Under the pieces are notes generated by a model, which did not search any database, was not told the origin of the DNA, and saw nothing but the letters and a program-made list of their open reading frames with translations. Both the position numbers and the translations under genes were made by a program. Shown here one piece after another: positions 1-8,018 of a stretch of 64,000 nt of DNA (positions are counted from its first letter, which is position 1; every line of letters starts with the position of its first letter). The stretch is from Gordonia jacobaea (lineage in GTDB: Bacteria; Actinomycetota; Actinomycetes; Mycobacteriales; Mycobacteriaceae), in NCBI RefSeq assembly GCF_001186365.1, contig NZ_LDTZ01000019.1, positions 124,001-188,000 of the forward strand, in the 5' to 3' direction.

Positions 1-326
1 GTGAAGCGCGCACCGGTGTCCTGCGCGAACTTGATGTACGCGCCGACGACGTCCGACCGCACCCCGTCGTCGATGGTCAGCGCGAGATAGTTGCCGTGCC
101 CGGGTAGCGCGGTAATCGGCCCCTTGGGGAGCGGCGCCTTGCTGGGCACAACGGGTGGGGGTGCAACGAGGGGCGGCGTGAGCAACTGCTCAGGCAAGCC
201 CGGCAACCGGAGGTTCGGTGGAAGCCCCGGCGCCGCAGCGGCTTTCGATTCAGACAAACCGGATATCGCAACGACGGTGCCTGCCGCCAGTGCTGCGAGG
301 AAATGGCGACGGTCCACGCCGTCCAC
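1..326 (-). CDS. Polysaccharide deacetylase family protein, Tat-type signal (3' part outside window)
   Basis: Reading leftward from a GTG at 326, 108 codons are open to the window edge; an in-frame TAA lies directly before this GTG, so the start cannot be further upstream (a second GTG at 317 is the alternative). The N-terminus carries a twin-arginine motif (DRRHFL) followed by a small hydrophobic stretch and an AAAAP-like cleavage region, then a Pro-rich linker. Near residue 90 the motif LALTIDDG matches the first metal-binding motif of NodB-type carbohydrate esterases. Such exported enzymes deacetylate cell-wall or capsular sugars. The remaining catalytic motifs would lie beyond the edge, so activity cannot be judged. 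It follows the aldehyde dehydrogenase gene on the same strand, separated by a hairpin. Confidence 0.75.
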   Translation of the reverse strand, partial: MDGVDRRHFLAALAAGTVVAISGLSESKAAAAPGLPPNLRLPGLPEQLLTPPLVAPPPVVPSKAPLPKGPITALPGHGNYLALTIDDGVRSDVVGAYIKFAQDTGARF

Positions 327-376
327 TTAACAGCAGAGCCACTGGCCACACCAGTCACAAGAGGGGCACAGATGAT

Positions 377-418
377 TCATGGGTGGGTAAAGCCCCTGAA
401 GGATCTACCCACCCATGA
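377..418 (-). terminator. Perfect 13-bp inverted repeat, probable terminator
   Basis: Arms at 377-389 and 406-418 are perfect complements (TCATGGGTGGGTA and its reverse) around a 16-nt loop. It lies between the end of the aldehyde dehydrogenase gene and the start of the deacetylase gene. No U-run follows, as is common for actinobacterial terminators. Confidence 0.55.
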
Positions 419-431
419 CGGGGTGTGACGT

Positions 432-454
432 CGCTGAGCCTGAATGGCTCAGCG
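432..454 (-). terminator. 9-bp hairpin overlapping the aldehyde dehydrogenase stop codon
   Basis: CGCTGAGCC (432-440) and GGCTCAGCG (446-454) pair perfectly around a 5-nt loop, and the stop codon at 449-451 lies in one arm. With the neighbouring 13-bp hairpin it forms a double stem-loop at the end of the transcript. Confidence 0.4.
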
Positions 455-1969
455 CTTACGCGCCTTCTTCGCGGCGCGCTTGTTGAGCTTGCTCCAGAAC
501 TTGATCTGCCCGTTGGCCATTCGCGTGTCGCGCTTGGTGAACGGCGGCGCGATCATCTCGGCGACGGTGAACGGCATCGTCGAAAATGCCACTGCGCGTG
601 CATGGCTGAACGTCTCGAAGCCGGTCTTGCCGTGGTAGGCGCCCATACCGCTGCGGCCGATGCCGCCGAAGGGCAGTTCCGCACCGAACATGTGCAGTGC
701 GAAGTCGTTGCCGTTGATCGATCCACTGCGTGTGTTGTCGGCAAGCCGCTTGAAGTTGGCGTTGTCGTCGCCGCACCAGTACATGGTCAGCGGATGGGGA
801 TTCGCTGCGATGTGGGTGATCGCCTCGGTCAGATCGCGGTACGGGTAGACACTCAGGACCGGGCCGAACACCTCGTCGTCGGCGATCTTCATGCCTGCCT
901 TGACGCCGGTGAGCAGCGTCGGCGGGATCTTGCGGCGCTCGGCTGACGGAAGCTGCTCGCCTCCCGGGATCACCTGCCGCTTGGTCGCACCGAGCTCGAC
1001 GGCGTCGTCGATCAGTCCGACGATGCGGTCGTAGTTCTTCTGGTTGATCGTCGACGTGTAGTCGGAGTTGTCGTAGATCGTCGGGAAGCTCTTGGTCCAG
1101 TGGGCGATGACCTTGTCGGTGAACTCACCGAGCTTTGCCTCGGGAACGAACACGTAGTCGGGGCACAGACACACCTGTCCGCCGTTGGCCATGCGGGCCT
1201 CGGCCAGCATTTTCGCGGCCTTGCCGATGTCTGCCGAGACGTCGACGACGGCCGGGTTCTTGCCACCCAACTCGAGCGTCACCGGCACGAGGTTCTTGGC
1301 CGCCTCCTGCGCCACCGACGACCCCACCTCGGGCGAACCGGTGAAGAACAGATGGTCGACGGCGAGCTTCGCGAAGTCGGAGCCCGAACCATGCTTGGGC
1401 GTGATCACCGCGAGTTCTTCGATCGAGAAGTAGTCGGGTGCGTGCCGCGCGATGACCTCGGTGGTGCGGGCGGTGATCGACGACGGCCGCATCAGCACGC
1501 GGTTGCCTGCCGCGAACGCCGAGGCCGCGGGTACGAACGTCAACTGCAGCGGGAAGTTCCACGGCCCCATGATCCCGACCACGCCGAGCGGATCGTGCCG
1601 CACCCGCTGCTTGAACCCGATCAACCCCTGCACCCGCGCCGACGGGGTCTCCTTCATCCATTCCTTGACACCACGGCGCTGGTGGGTGATGTCGATGAGG
1701 CAGCCGGCGACGTCGGCCGTGATGCTCAATTCGGCTGGGCGCGTGCCGAAGTCGGCGGTCAGCGCCGCGCAGATCTCGTCGGAGTTGTCGAGCAGGAGTG
1801 ACCCGAGCCGCGTGATGCGGTCGATGCGCGTGTTGGCATCCGGGATGCCGTCACGCAGGAACGCGGCCTGCTGGATCTCGAGCAGTTCGGCCATCGAGTG
1901 AGCCTCCGACGAGACCCCCTTCTCGATGCGTCGACCCGCTCCGGTCGTCACGTCCGCAGGCTTGGTCAT
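449..1969 (-). CDS. Coniferyl-type aldehyde dehydrogenase
   Basis: 506-aa NAD(P)-dependent aldehyde dehydrogenase oxidising an aldehyde to the acid, closest in style to coniferyl aldehyde dehydrogenases. Visible family features: MGPWNFPLQL in the cofactor-binding region, FFTGSPEVG, the general-base glutamate in LELGGKNP, the catalytic cysteine in GGQVCLCPDYV, and EVFGPVL towards the C-terminus. The tail is rich in Lys/Arg (KRAAKKARKR). The ATG at 1969 is preceded by AAGGAG; the frame stays open upstream to 2059 but has no better site. It lies 330 bp downstream of fadA6 behind a repeat array, so membership in the steroid operon is doubtful. Substrate is inferred only at family level. Confidence 0.85.
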   Translation of the reverse strand: MTKPADVTTGAGRRIEKGVSSEAHSMAELLEIQQAAFLRDGIPDANTRIDRITRLGSLLLDNSDEICAALTADFGTRPAELSITADVAGCLIDITHQRRGVKEWMKETPSARVQGLIGFKQRVRHDPLGVVGIMGPWNFPLQLTFVPAASAFAAGNRVLMRPSSITARTTEVIARHAPDYFSIEELAVITPKHGSGSDFAKLAVDHLFFTGSPEVGSSVAQEAAKNLVPVTLELGGKNPAVVDVSADIGKAAKMLAEARMANGGQVCLCPDYVFVPEAKLGEFTDKVIAHWTKSFPTIYDNSDYTSTINQKNYDRIVGLIDDAVELGATKRQVIPGGEQLPSAERRKIPPTLLTGVKAGMKIADDEVFGPVLSVYPYRDLTEAITHIAANPHPLTMYWCGDDNANFKRLADNTRSGSINGNDFALHMFGAELPFGGIGRSGMGAYHGKTGFETFSHARAVAFSTMPFTVAEMIAPPFTKRDTRMANGQIKFWSKLNKRAAKKARKR

Positions 1970-2121
1970 GGTGGCTCCTTGAGGATCTACGGGTACTCGG
2001 GGGCATAGTCGAATGAGACACCGCCCCGATTGTGTATCACATGCTATGCCGTAGATCACACGAATGCGAGCGCGGGTCGACGGCGCACACCCCGCCTACG
2101 CACAGTCGACCCGGGCGAGCC

Positions 2122-2289
2122 GTCGACTGGGCGCTCGAGCGTGCCGACTGTGCGCCCGAGACCGTCGACTGTGCGCTTAAAACTGCCGACTGGGCGCACG
2201 AGAACCCTGACTGTGCGCTCGAGAGTGTCGACTGGGCGCCCGAGAGTGTCGACTGGGCGCCCGAGAGTGTCGACTGGGCGCTCTAGATG
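2122..2289. repeat. Tandem array of eight 21-bp units (GTCGACTGGGCGC family)
   Basis: Eight imperfect 21-bp units begin at 2122, 2143, 2164, 2185, 2206, 2227, 2248 and 2269; the core is GTCGACTGGGCGC and the units at 2227 and 2248 are identical. The array fills most of the 330-bp gap between fadA6 (stop at 2300) and the aldehyde dehydrogenase start (1969). The rest of the gap holds the aldehyde dehydrogenase ribosome-binding site. The reverse complement of the same core recurs inside fadD3 at 5769-5873. Confidence 0.9.
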
Positions 2290-2299
2290 ATCGACTGGG

Positions 2300-3457
2300 T
2301 CAGCCGAGGCGCTCGATGATCGTGACGTTGGCCGTGCCGCCGCCCTCGCACATGGTCTGTAGGCCGTAGCGGCCGCCGGTGCGCTCAAGTTCGGCCAACA
2401 TCGTCGCGAAGAGCTTGGCCCCCGTGGCTCCGAGAGGATGCCCGAGCGCGATTGCCCCGCCGTTCGGGTTGACGCGCGCCGGGTCGGCGCCGGTCTCCTT
2501 CAACCAGGCGAGGACTACCGAGGCGAACGCCTCGTTGATCTCGACGACGTCGATGTCGTCGATGCTCAGCCCCGACTTGGCCAGCGCGTACTTCGTCGCG
2601 GGGATGGGCGCGGACAGCATCATCACGGGGTCGTCGCCGCGGACCGAGATGTGATGGATGCGGGCACGCGGGGTCAGGCCGTACTCGGCGAGCGCCTGCT
2701 CGCTGACCACCAACGCGGCCGACGCCCCGTCGGAGATCTGCGACGCCACTGCCGCGGTCAGCCGCGAACCGTCGGCGAGCGGAGCTAGCCCGGCCATCTT
2801 CTCCAACGACGTCTCACGTGGGCATTCGTCGACGACGCAGTCGGCCAGTGGGACGGTCTCGCCGTCGAACCGTCCCTGTGCGATAGCGGCTTTGGCCCGC
2901 TGATGTGACTGCAGCGCCCAGGCCTCCATATCCTCGCGGCTGATGTCCCACTTTTGCGCCATCAGGTCGGCGCCGACGAACTGCGAGATCTCGGCGTCGC
3001 CGAATCGTTCGCGCCAGCCGACGGATTCGGCTGTCGGCGTGGTGAATCCGAACTCCTGGCCGGCAATCATGGCTTGCGAGATGGGGATTGCGCTCATGTT
3101 CTGCACACCACCGACCACGACGACGTCCTGCGTCCCACTCATCACACCCTGCGCTGCAAAGTGGATGGCCTGTTGGCTCGAACCACATTGACGGTCGACG
3201 GTGGTCCCGGGTACCTCCAGCGGCATTCCTGCAGCCAGCCATGCGGTTCGGGCGATATTGCCCGCCTGCGGACCGATTGCGTCGACACACCCGAAAACGA
3301 CGTCGTCGACGACTGCGGGATCGATTCCTGTCCGACTGACGAGTGCGGAGATGACATGCGCACCCATGTCGGCCGGATGCGTCTTGGCCAGCGAGCCGTT
3401 GCGTTTGCCGACGGGCGTGCGAATGGCGTCCACGATGTACGCCTGTGGTGTGCTCAT
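2300..3457 (-). CDS. fadA6: Thiolase of steroid C/D-ring degradation (FadA6-like)
   Basis: 385-aa thiolase that cleaves a 3-oxoacyl-CoA with CoA. The nucleophilic cysteine is in RQCGSSQQA, the catalytic histidine in GGAIALGHPLG, and the second cysteine in CEGGGTAN; the acyl loop NEAFAS is present. The ATG at 3457 has AGGAG upstream; the frame continues to 3619 without a supported start. It is the last gene of fadE30-ipdF-fadA6, 31 nt after ipdF. In M. tuberculosis FadA6 belongs to the KstR2 regulon for the HIP fragment of cholesterol. The assignment rests on this gene order plus thiolase motifs; a general acetyl-CoA acetyltransferase is the fallback. Confidence 0.85.
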   Translation of the reverse strand: MSTPQAYIVDAIRTPVGKRNGSLAKTHPADMGAHVISALVSRTGIDPAVVDDVVFGCVDAIGPQAGNIARTAWLAAGMPLEVPGTTVDRQCGSSQQAIHFAAQGVMSGTQDVVVVGGVQNMSAIPISQAMIAGQEFGFTTPTAESVGWRERFGDAEISQFVGADLMAQKWDISREDMEAWALQSHQRAKAAIAQGRFDGETVPLADCVVDECPRETSLEKMAGLAPLADGSRLTAAVASQISDGASAALVVSEQALAEYGLTPRARIHHISVRGDDPVMMLSAPIPATKYALAKSGLSIDDIDVVEINEAFASVVLAWLKETGADPARVNPNGGAIALGHPLGATGAKLFATMLAELERTGGRYGLQTMCEGGGTANVTIIERLG

Positions 3458-3488
3458 GAGAACTCCTGATAGATAACGGTCTTCGCGC

Positions 3489-4319
3489 TCAGGCGCGCTG
3501 ACTGGAGATGGACACCACTTCGCCCGTGAGATAGGTGGTGTAGTCGCTGGCGAGCATCGCGATGGTGGCCGCGACCTCCCATACCTCGGCCGCGCGGCCG
3601 TAGGCCTCGCGCTGCGCAAGGTCGTCGAGCAGTTCGTCGCTGGTCACCTTCGCAAGGAAGGGATGCTTGGCAATCGACGGAGCAACAGCGTTGATACGCA
3701 CCCCGAAATCGGCAGCCTCGACGGCTGAACAGCGCGTCAGTGCCATCACTCCCGCCTTGGCGGCGGCGTAATGTGCCTGTCCGCGTTGGGCTCTCCACCC
3801 GAGGACCGATGCGTTGTTGACGATCACGCCACCATGCTCGACGGCACGGAAGTAGCGGAGCGCGGCCCGCGTGGCCCGGAACGTCCCGGCGAGCGTTATG
3901 TCGACGACGCGGTCCCACTCCTCGTCCGACATGTCGGCGACGGGTGTCTCACCACCGAGGCCGGCGTTGTTCACCAACACGTCGATGCGGCCGAGTGAGT
4001 CTGCGGCACTTGCGATCAGCGCATCCACATCGGCAGTGGACTGCACATTGCACACCACCTTGCCGACAGTCTGACCGTCGAACTCGGCAGCGAGTTGGTC
4101 GGCGGCCTCGCCCAGTCGTCGCTCATGCCAGTCACTGAGCACGACGTCGGCGCCCTCGAGTAGCGCACGCCGCGCCGTCGCGAATCCGATACCCGTACCT
4201 GCCGCCGCGGTCACGACCACCTTGCGTCCCAACAACAATCCGTGGCCCGGCGTCTCCTCCGGAGGTGTTGCCAACGGCGACCTCGCACCATCGACCTGAC
4301 TCGACGTCGTTTGCGTCAT
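3489..4319 (-). CDS. ipdF: IpdF-like short-chain dehydrogenase (steroid ring degradation)
   Basis: 276-aa SDR oxidoreductase. The dinucleotide-binding turn is TAAAGTGIG near residue 37, NNAG follows, and the catalytic residues are the Ser in NNASVLGWR and YAAAK. The segment HGLLLGRKVVVTAAAGTG and the run MSDEEWDRVVDITL resemble what I recall of mycobacterial Rv3559c, the ring-D hydroxy-acyl-CoA reductase IpdF. It reduces or oxidises a hydroxy group on a CoA-bound HIP intermediate. It lies between fadE30 and fadA6 on the same strand, matching the KstR2 regulon order. Confidence 0.85.
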   Translation of the reverse strand: MTQTTSSQVDGARSPLATPPEETPGHGLLLGRKVVVTAAAGTGIGFATARRALLEGADVVLSDWHERRLGEAADQLAAEFDGQTVGKVVCNVQSTADVDALIASAADSLGRIDVLVNNAGLGGETPVADMSDEEWDRVVDITLAGTFRATRAALRYFRAVEHGGVIVNNASVLGWRAQRGQAHYAAAKAGVMALTRCSAVEAADFGVRINAVAPSIAKHPFLAKVTSDELLDDLAQREAYGRAAEVWEVAATIAMLASDYTTYLTGEVVSISSQRA

Positions 4320-4333
4320 CGTGTCCCAACCTC

Positions 4334-4414
4334 CCGTAGTGATTCCACACTCGTACCTCGTCGTGCTTCATTCATGCTCGCGCCTCGCTGTGCCCTCTTC
4401 ACGCTCGTGCCTCG
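4334..4414. repeat. Three imperfect 27-bp repeats between fadE30 and ipdF
   Basis: Units 4334-4360, 4361-4387 and 4388-4414 each end in CTCG(T/C)(A/G)CCTCG. The last unit runs into the 3' end of fadE30 (stop at 4399). It is a different repeat from the 21-bp family nearby. Confidence 0.6.
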
Positions 4415-5694
4415 CGGGGTAGGCCGAGTACGCGCTCGGCAATGATGTTGCGCTGCACCTCGTTCGAGCCGCCGTAGATGGTGTCGGCACGGGTGAAGAG
4501 GAACAGGCGTTGCCACTCGTCGAGTTCGACGTTCTCCGGATCGTGAATGTCGTTGAGGTGGCCCTCGACGGTCTCGCTGGGCCCGATCAACGACGCCGGA
4601 CCCGCCACCGCCATCGCGAGCTCGCCGAGGTCTCGATGCCAGTTGGCCCACAACAGCTTTGCCACCGAGGCTGTCCCCGCAGCGGCGGCCGCACCCCAGG
4701 TCCCCCCGGAAACTGTCGCGTCGTCGTCGAGTGTCCGTTGCGCATTGGCGCGCATCGCGCTCAGCCTGATGCGGGCGCGCACGAGGCGTGCGGCTATCTC
4801 CGGATTCTCGAGAGCTCCGTTGGCTCTTGCCATCTCGGTGATCGCGTCGAGTTCACGCGCGAAGCCCACCTGCTGTCCCAGCGTCGAGACGCCACGCTCA
4901 AACTGCAGCAGCCCCATCGCGACCCGCCAACCGTCGCCGGACTCGCCGACGATGAGGTCGGCGTCGGTGGTCGCGTCGTCGAAGAAGACCTCGTTGAATT
5001 CCGATGTTCCAGTCAGTTGCTGGATCGGCCGCACCGTGACGCCGGACTGGTCGATCGGAACCAACAGGAAACCGAGCCCCTTATGACGCGACGAACCAGC
5101 TTCGGTACGCGCCAGCACGAACACCCATTGCGCCACATGCGCGAGCGACGTCCAGATCTTCTGTCCGTTGACATGCCAACGCGCGCCGTCGTCGGAAAGT
5201 CGGGCCGTCGTGGAGACGCCCGCGAGATCGGAGCCCGCCCCGGGTTCGGAATAGCCCTGGGCCCACAGCTCGGTGACGTCGACGATTCCAGGAAGGAAGC
5301 GCTGCTTCTGCTCTTCCGTACCGAACTCGATCAGCGTCGGGCCGAGCAGCTCCTCACCGAGGTGATTCACCCTCGCAGGCGCGTTCGCGCGCGCATACTC
5401 CTGATGGAAGATGATTCGCTGCTCGAGTGTCGCGCCACGGCCCCCATACCGCGTGGGCCAACCGAGGCATGTCCAGCCGGACGCCGCGAGGTGGCGATCC
5501 CACGCCAGCCGCTCGGCGAAGAACTCGTGCTCGCTCCCCGGCCCACCCCGACCCTTGAGCGAGGCGAAGTCGCCGACGAGATTCTGCGCCAGCCACTCGC
5601 GCACCGCTCGCGTGAACTCTTCGGTCGCGTCGGGCGTGCTTCGCACCCATTCGCCCAGGTCGACGGCACGATCGGCAAGGTTGATCGACGTCAT
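4399..5694 (-). CDS. fadE30: Acyl-CoA dehydrogenase FadE30
   Basis: 431-aa FAD-dependent acyl-CoA dehydrogenase. Family motifs: EPGAGSDLAG, QKIWTSLAH, EFNEVFFDDA and the C-terminal TIYGGSNEVQRNIIAERVLG. The N-terminal stretches SLKGRGGPG and TCLGWPTRYGGRG resemble mycobacterial FadE30, a HIP-CoA side-chain dehydrogenase. The start is set at the ATG at 5694 because TATGCT, a good -10 hexamer, lies 7 nt upstream with no Shine-Dalgarno, suggesting a leaderless transcript; an ATG at 5706 is the alternative. First gene of the minus-strand operon, sharing a KstR2-type operator with divergent fadD3. The aa 335-395 region has an insert (DDDATVSGGTWGAAAAAG) relative to what I recall of the mycobacterial protein. 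Confidence 0.9.
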   Translation of the reverse strand: MTSINLADRAVDLGEWVRSTPDATEEFTRAVREWLAQNLVGDFASLKGRGGPGSEHEFFAERLAWDRHLAASGWTCLGWPTRYGGRGATLEQRIIFHQEYARANAPARVNHLGEELLGPTLIEFGTEEQKQRFLPGIVDVTELWAQGYSEPGAGSDLAGVSTTARLSDDGARWHVNGQKIWTSLAHVAQWVFVLARTEAGSSRHKGLGFLLVPIDQSGVTVRPIQQLTGTSEFNEVFFDDATTDADLIVGESGDGWRVAMGLLQFERGVSTLGQQVGFARELDAITEMARANGALENPEIAARLVRARIRLSAMRANAQRTLDDDATVSGGTWGAAAAAGTASVAKLLWANWHRDLGELAMAVAGPASLIGPSETVEGHLNDIHDPENVELDEWQRLFLFTRADTIYGGSNEVQRNIIAERVLGLPREARA

Positions 5695-5706
5695 GATCGC
5701 TAGCAT

Positions 5707-5730
5707 AACCTACCAAGCATTTGTTAGGTT
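5707..5730. promoter_or_regulatory. KstR2-type operator between fadE30 and fadD3
   Basis: The 24-bp palindrome 5707-5730 pairs at 9 of 12 positions (AACCTA ... TAGGTT). Its core ACCAAGCATTTGTT (5712-5725) matches the published KstR2 consensus AnCAAGnnCTTGnT with one change (C to T). Its right end TAGGTT doubles as a plausible -10 element 6 nt before the fadD3 ATG at 5737, so repressor binding would block both divergent promoters. Confidence 0.8.
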
Positions 5731-5736
5731 ATGGCC

Positions 5737-7416
5737 ATGGAGTCGATAGTCACCAACGGCGACGCACAGTCGGCGCGACAGAGCGCCCAGTCGACGGGAC
5801 AGAGCGCCCAGTCGGCGGGACAGAGCGCCCTGTCGGCGGGACAGAGTGCCCGGTCGACGGGAGAGAGCGCCCAGTCGACGCCCGCGGCGCTGATCCGGGC
5901 GGCGCGGACCTGGCCGGCGCAGCAGGCGATCGTCGACCGCCAGTGGAGTACAAGGGGTGCAGGCGTCGAGCTCACGTATTCGGAGCTGCTCGAGTGCGTC
6001 CGTGAGTTCGCCGCGGCGCTTGTCGCATCGGGTTTCGAGGCTGGCGACAGGGTGGCCATCTGGTCGCCCAACAGCTATCACTGGCCGATCGCCGCATTGG
6101 GCATCCAGTACGCGGGCGGGGTGCTGGTCCCCCTCAACACCCGCTACACGGCGACCGAGGCCGTCGACGTGATCGAGAGAGCTCAGGTGTCGGCGGTGGT
6201 GGTGTCGGGCGAGTTCCTCGGCGTCGACCACGCGGCGGAACTGCTTGCCGAGCATCGCGGCTCGCTGCCTGACCTCGTGGTGCGGGTACCGCTCGACGGG
6301 TCGGCGCCAGCACCCGAGGGCAGCGTCGACTGGTCGGACTTCGTCACGCGTGCCACCGACGAGACGCGTGCCGAAGCGGATCGTCGAGCAGATACTGTTG
6401 CGCCAGAAGATATCTCCGACATTCTGTTCACCTCAGGGACCACCGGGAAGTCGAAAGGCGTTCTGGCCGAGCACCAGCAGACCATCGCGGGCGCGCGGGC
6501 GTGGGGAGCCAACGGACTCCTGAGTCCAACCGATCGCTACTTGATGGTGAACCCGTACTTCCACACGTTCGGATACAAGGCGGGCATTCTGCCGTCGATT
6601 CTCTTCGGGACGACGATGATTCCGCTCGCGGTCTACTCCCCCACCGAAGCCATGCGGGTCGTCGAATCAGAGCGTGCGACAGTCTTTCCGGGTGCGCCGA
6701 CCATCTTCCAAACCATCCTCGACGACCCCGCGCGCGCAGCCCACGACCTGTCGTCGCTTCGCCTGGTGGTGACCGGCGCGGCCATCGTGCCGGTGGTGCT
6801 GATCGAGCGTATCCAGCGCGACCTCGGCGTCGACACGGTGATCACCGCCTACGGCCAAACCGAATCCAGCGGCTTCATCACCACGTGCACCCCCGATGAC
6901 GACGACGTCACGGTCGCGACAACGTGCGGCAGAGCCTTCGACGGCATGGAGATCGCGCTGTCGGACCAGGGCGAGGTGCTCACTCGTGGCGCGATGGTCA
7001 TGCGTGGCTACCTCGACGATCCCGCGGCGACCGAAGCGACCATCGACGCCGACGGGTGGTTACACACCGGCGACGTGGGTGTGATCGACGAGCGGGGGAA
7101 TCTCCGGATCACCGACCGGCTCAAGGACATGTTCATCTGTGGAGGGTTCAACGTGTACCCCGCCGAGGTCGAACAGACGCTCGCACGCCTCGACGGAGTC
7201 ACCGAAACCGCTGTGATCGGAGTTCCCGACGACCGACTCGGCGAGGTGGGGCGGGCCTACGTGACGATCCACGACGCTGCCCACCTCACCGAGAACGACG
7301 TACTCTCCTATGCGCGAACACATCTCGCGAACTTCAAGGTTCCCCGATCGGTGGTGTTCGTCGACGCGTTTCCCCGCAACGCGTCGGGCAAGATACTCAA
7401 ACGCGAACTGCGCTGA
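5737..7416 (+). CDS. fadD3: HIP-CoA ligase FadD3 with an extended repetitive N-terminus
   Basis: 559-aa acyl-CoA synthetase that adenylates the steroid HIP acid and transfers it to CoA. Visible: AMP-binding P-loop LFTSGTTGKSKGV, VAIWSPNSYHWP, AYGQTESSG, TGDVGVIDERGNLRITDRLKD-type hinge, CGGFNVYPAEVEQ, and the C-terminal lysine in NASGKILK. Sequence runs such as VPLNTRYTATEA recall M. tuberculosis FadD3. The start at 5737 follows TAGGTT by 6 nt (leaderless); an ATG at 5731 is in frame. Residues about 11-45 are five heptads of the QSAQSTG type encoded by a 21-bp tandem repeat, absent from the mycobacterial enzyme as I know it; no start codon exists between the repeat and the conserved domain. 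Confidence 0.9.
   Translation: MESIVTNGDAQSARQSAQSTGQSAQSAGQSALSAGQSARSTGESAQSTPAALIRAARTWPAQQAIVDRQWSTRGAGVELTYSELLECVREFAAALVASGFEAGDRVAIWSPNSYHWPIAALGIQYAGGVLVPLNTRYTATEAVDVIERAQVSAVVVSGEFLGVDHAAELLAEHRGSLPDLVVRVPLDGSAPAPEGSVDWSDFVTRATDETRAEADRRADTVAPEDISDILFTSGTTGKSKGVLAEHQQTIAGARAWGANGLLSPTDRYLMVNPYFHTFGYKAGILPSILFGTTMIPLAVYSPTEAMRVVESERATVFPGAPTIFQTILDDPARAAHDLSSLRLVVTGAAIVPVVLIERIQRDLGVDTVITAYGQTESSGFITTCTPDDDDVTVATTCGRAFDGMEIALSDQGEVLTRGAMVMRGYLDDPAATEATIDADGWLHTGDVGVIDERGNLRITDRLKDMFICGGFNVYPAEVEQTLARLDGVTETAVIGVPDDRLGEVGRAYVTIHDAAHLTENDVLSYARTHLANFKVPRSVVFVDAFPRNASGKILKRELR
5769..5873 (+). repeat. In-frame 21-bp tandem repeat within fadD3
   Basis: Five 21-bp units begin at 5769, 5790, 5811, 5832 and 5853. 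Their reverse complement contains GTCGACTGGGCGCTC, the core of the array at 2122-2289. Since 21 is a multiple of three, each unit adds one heptapeptide to FadD3. Confidence 0.9.
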
Positions 7417-7428
7417 ACTCCAACTCGT

Positions 7429-7953
7429 TCACGAATCGGACTGCGATGCAGCCCATTCGGCGACGCGCTGGGCGCTCTGCTCTTCGGAGAGATCCTCGAC
7501 GCGAGTCATCACCGACCATCGCACCCCGAACGGATCGAGGATCGACGCGAACCGGTCGCCCGAGACGAAGGTCGAGAGGGGCTCGCGGACCGTCGCGCCA
7601 GCGGCTTCGGCCTTGGCCACCACCTCGTCGGCGCTGGGGCAGTAGAAGCCCAACGAGTAGCACGCGGCAGGCCCGTCGGGCGCGGCGATCAGGCCGTACT
7701 CCTCGTTGGGCTCGCCGAGTTGCAGGTGGCCGGTGCCGAAGTCGAGGTCGGCGTGCACGACCACGCCGCTGAACTCCGTGGCATCGACCAGTCTCGCCCC
7801 GAAGACGCTGGTGTAGAACTCGATTGCCTGCTTCGCATTCGGTACGGCGATGAACGGGGTGAGACTCGTCAGGCCGTGCGGGATGCCGTCGGTGGTGTGG
7901 TCGCCGGTGACGCCGGTCGTCGGCTCGGTGGTGGTGTTCTGCTGTGTTGTCAT
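7429..7953 (-). CDS. VOC (glyoxalase/PhnB-like) family protein
   Basis: 174-aa protein of the vicinal-oxygen-chelate fold: TPFIAVPNAKQAIEFYTSVFGA opens a typical first beta-alpha-beta-beta-beta module, with SILDPFGVRWSV near the end. Family members include metal-dependent lyases, dioxygenases and resistance proteins; no specific reaction can be named. The ATG at 7953 is preferred because TAGCGT lies 7 nt upstream (leaderless -10 spacing); GTG at 7962 is possible. Residues 1-25 are Thr-rich and probably unstructured. It converges on fadD3 with 12 bp between stops and diverges from an AraC-type regulator. Confidence 0.8.
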   Translation of the reverse strand: MTTQQNTTTEPTTGVTGDHTTDGIPHGLTSLTPFIAVPNAKQAIEFYTSVFGARLVDATEFSGVVVHADLDFGTGHLQLGEPNEEYGLIAAPDGPAACYSLGFYCPSADEVVAKAEAAGATVREPLSTFVSGDRFASILDPFGVRWSVMTRVEDLSEEQSAQRVAEWAASQSDS

Positions 7954-8018
7954 GCGTTTCACGCTAGGGATCGTGTGCGGTGCGCGGCTTGTAGATTTGC
8001 GACGACTATCGTGGACGC
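7954..8018. promoter_or_regulatory. Divergent leaderless promoters, VOC gene / AraC gene
   Basis: In 65 bp each gene has a TANNNT hexamer close to its ATG without a Shine-Dalgarno: TAGCGT, 7 nt before the VOC start (minus strand), and TATCGT, 6 nt before the regulator start (plus strand). Confidence 0.5.
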
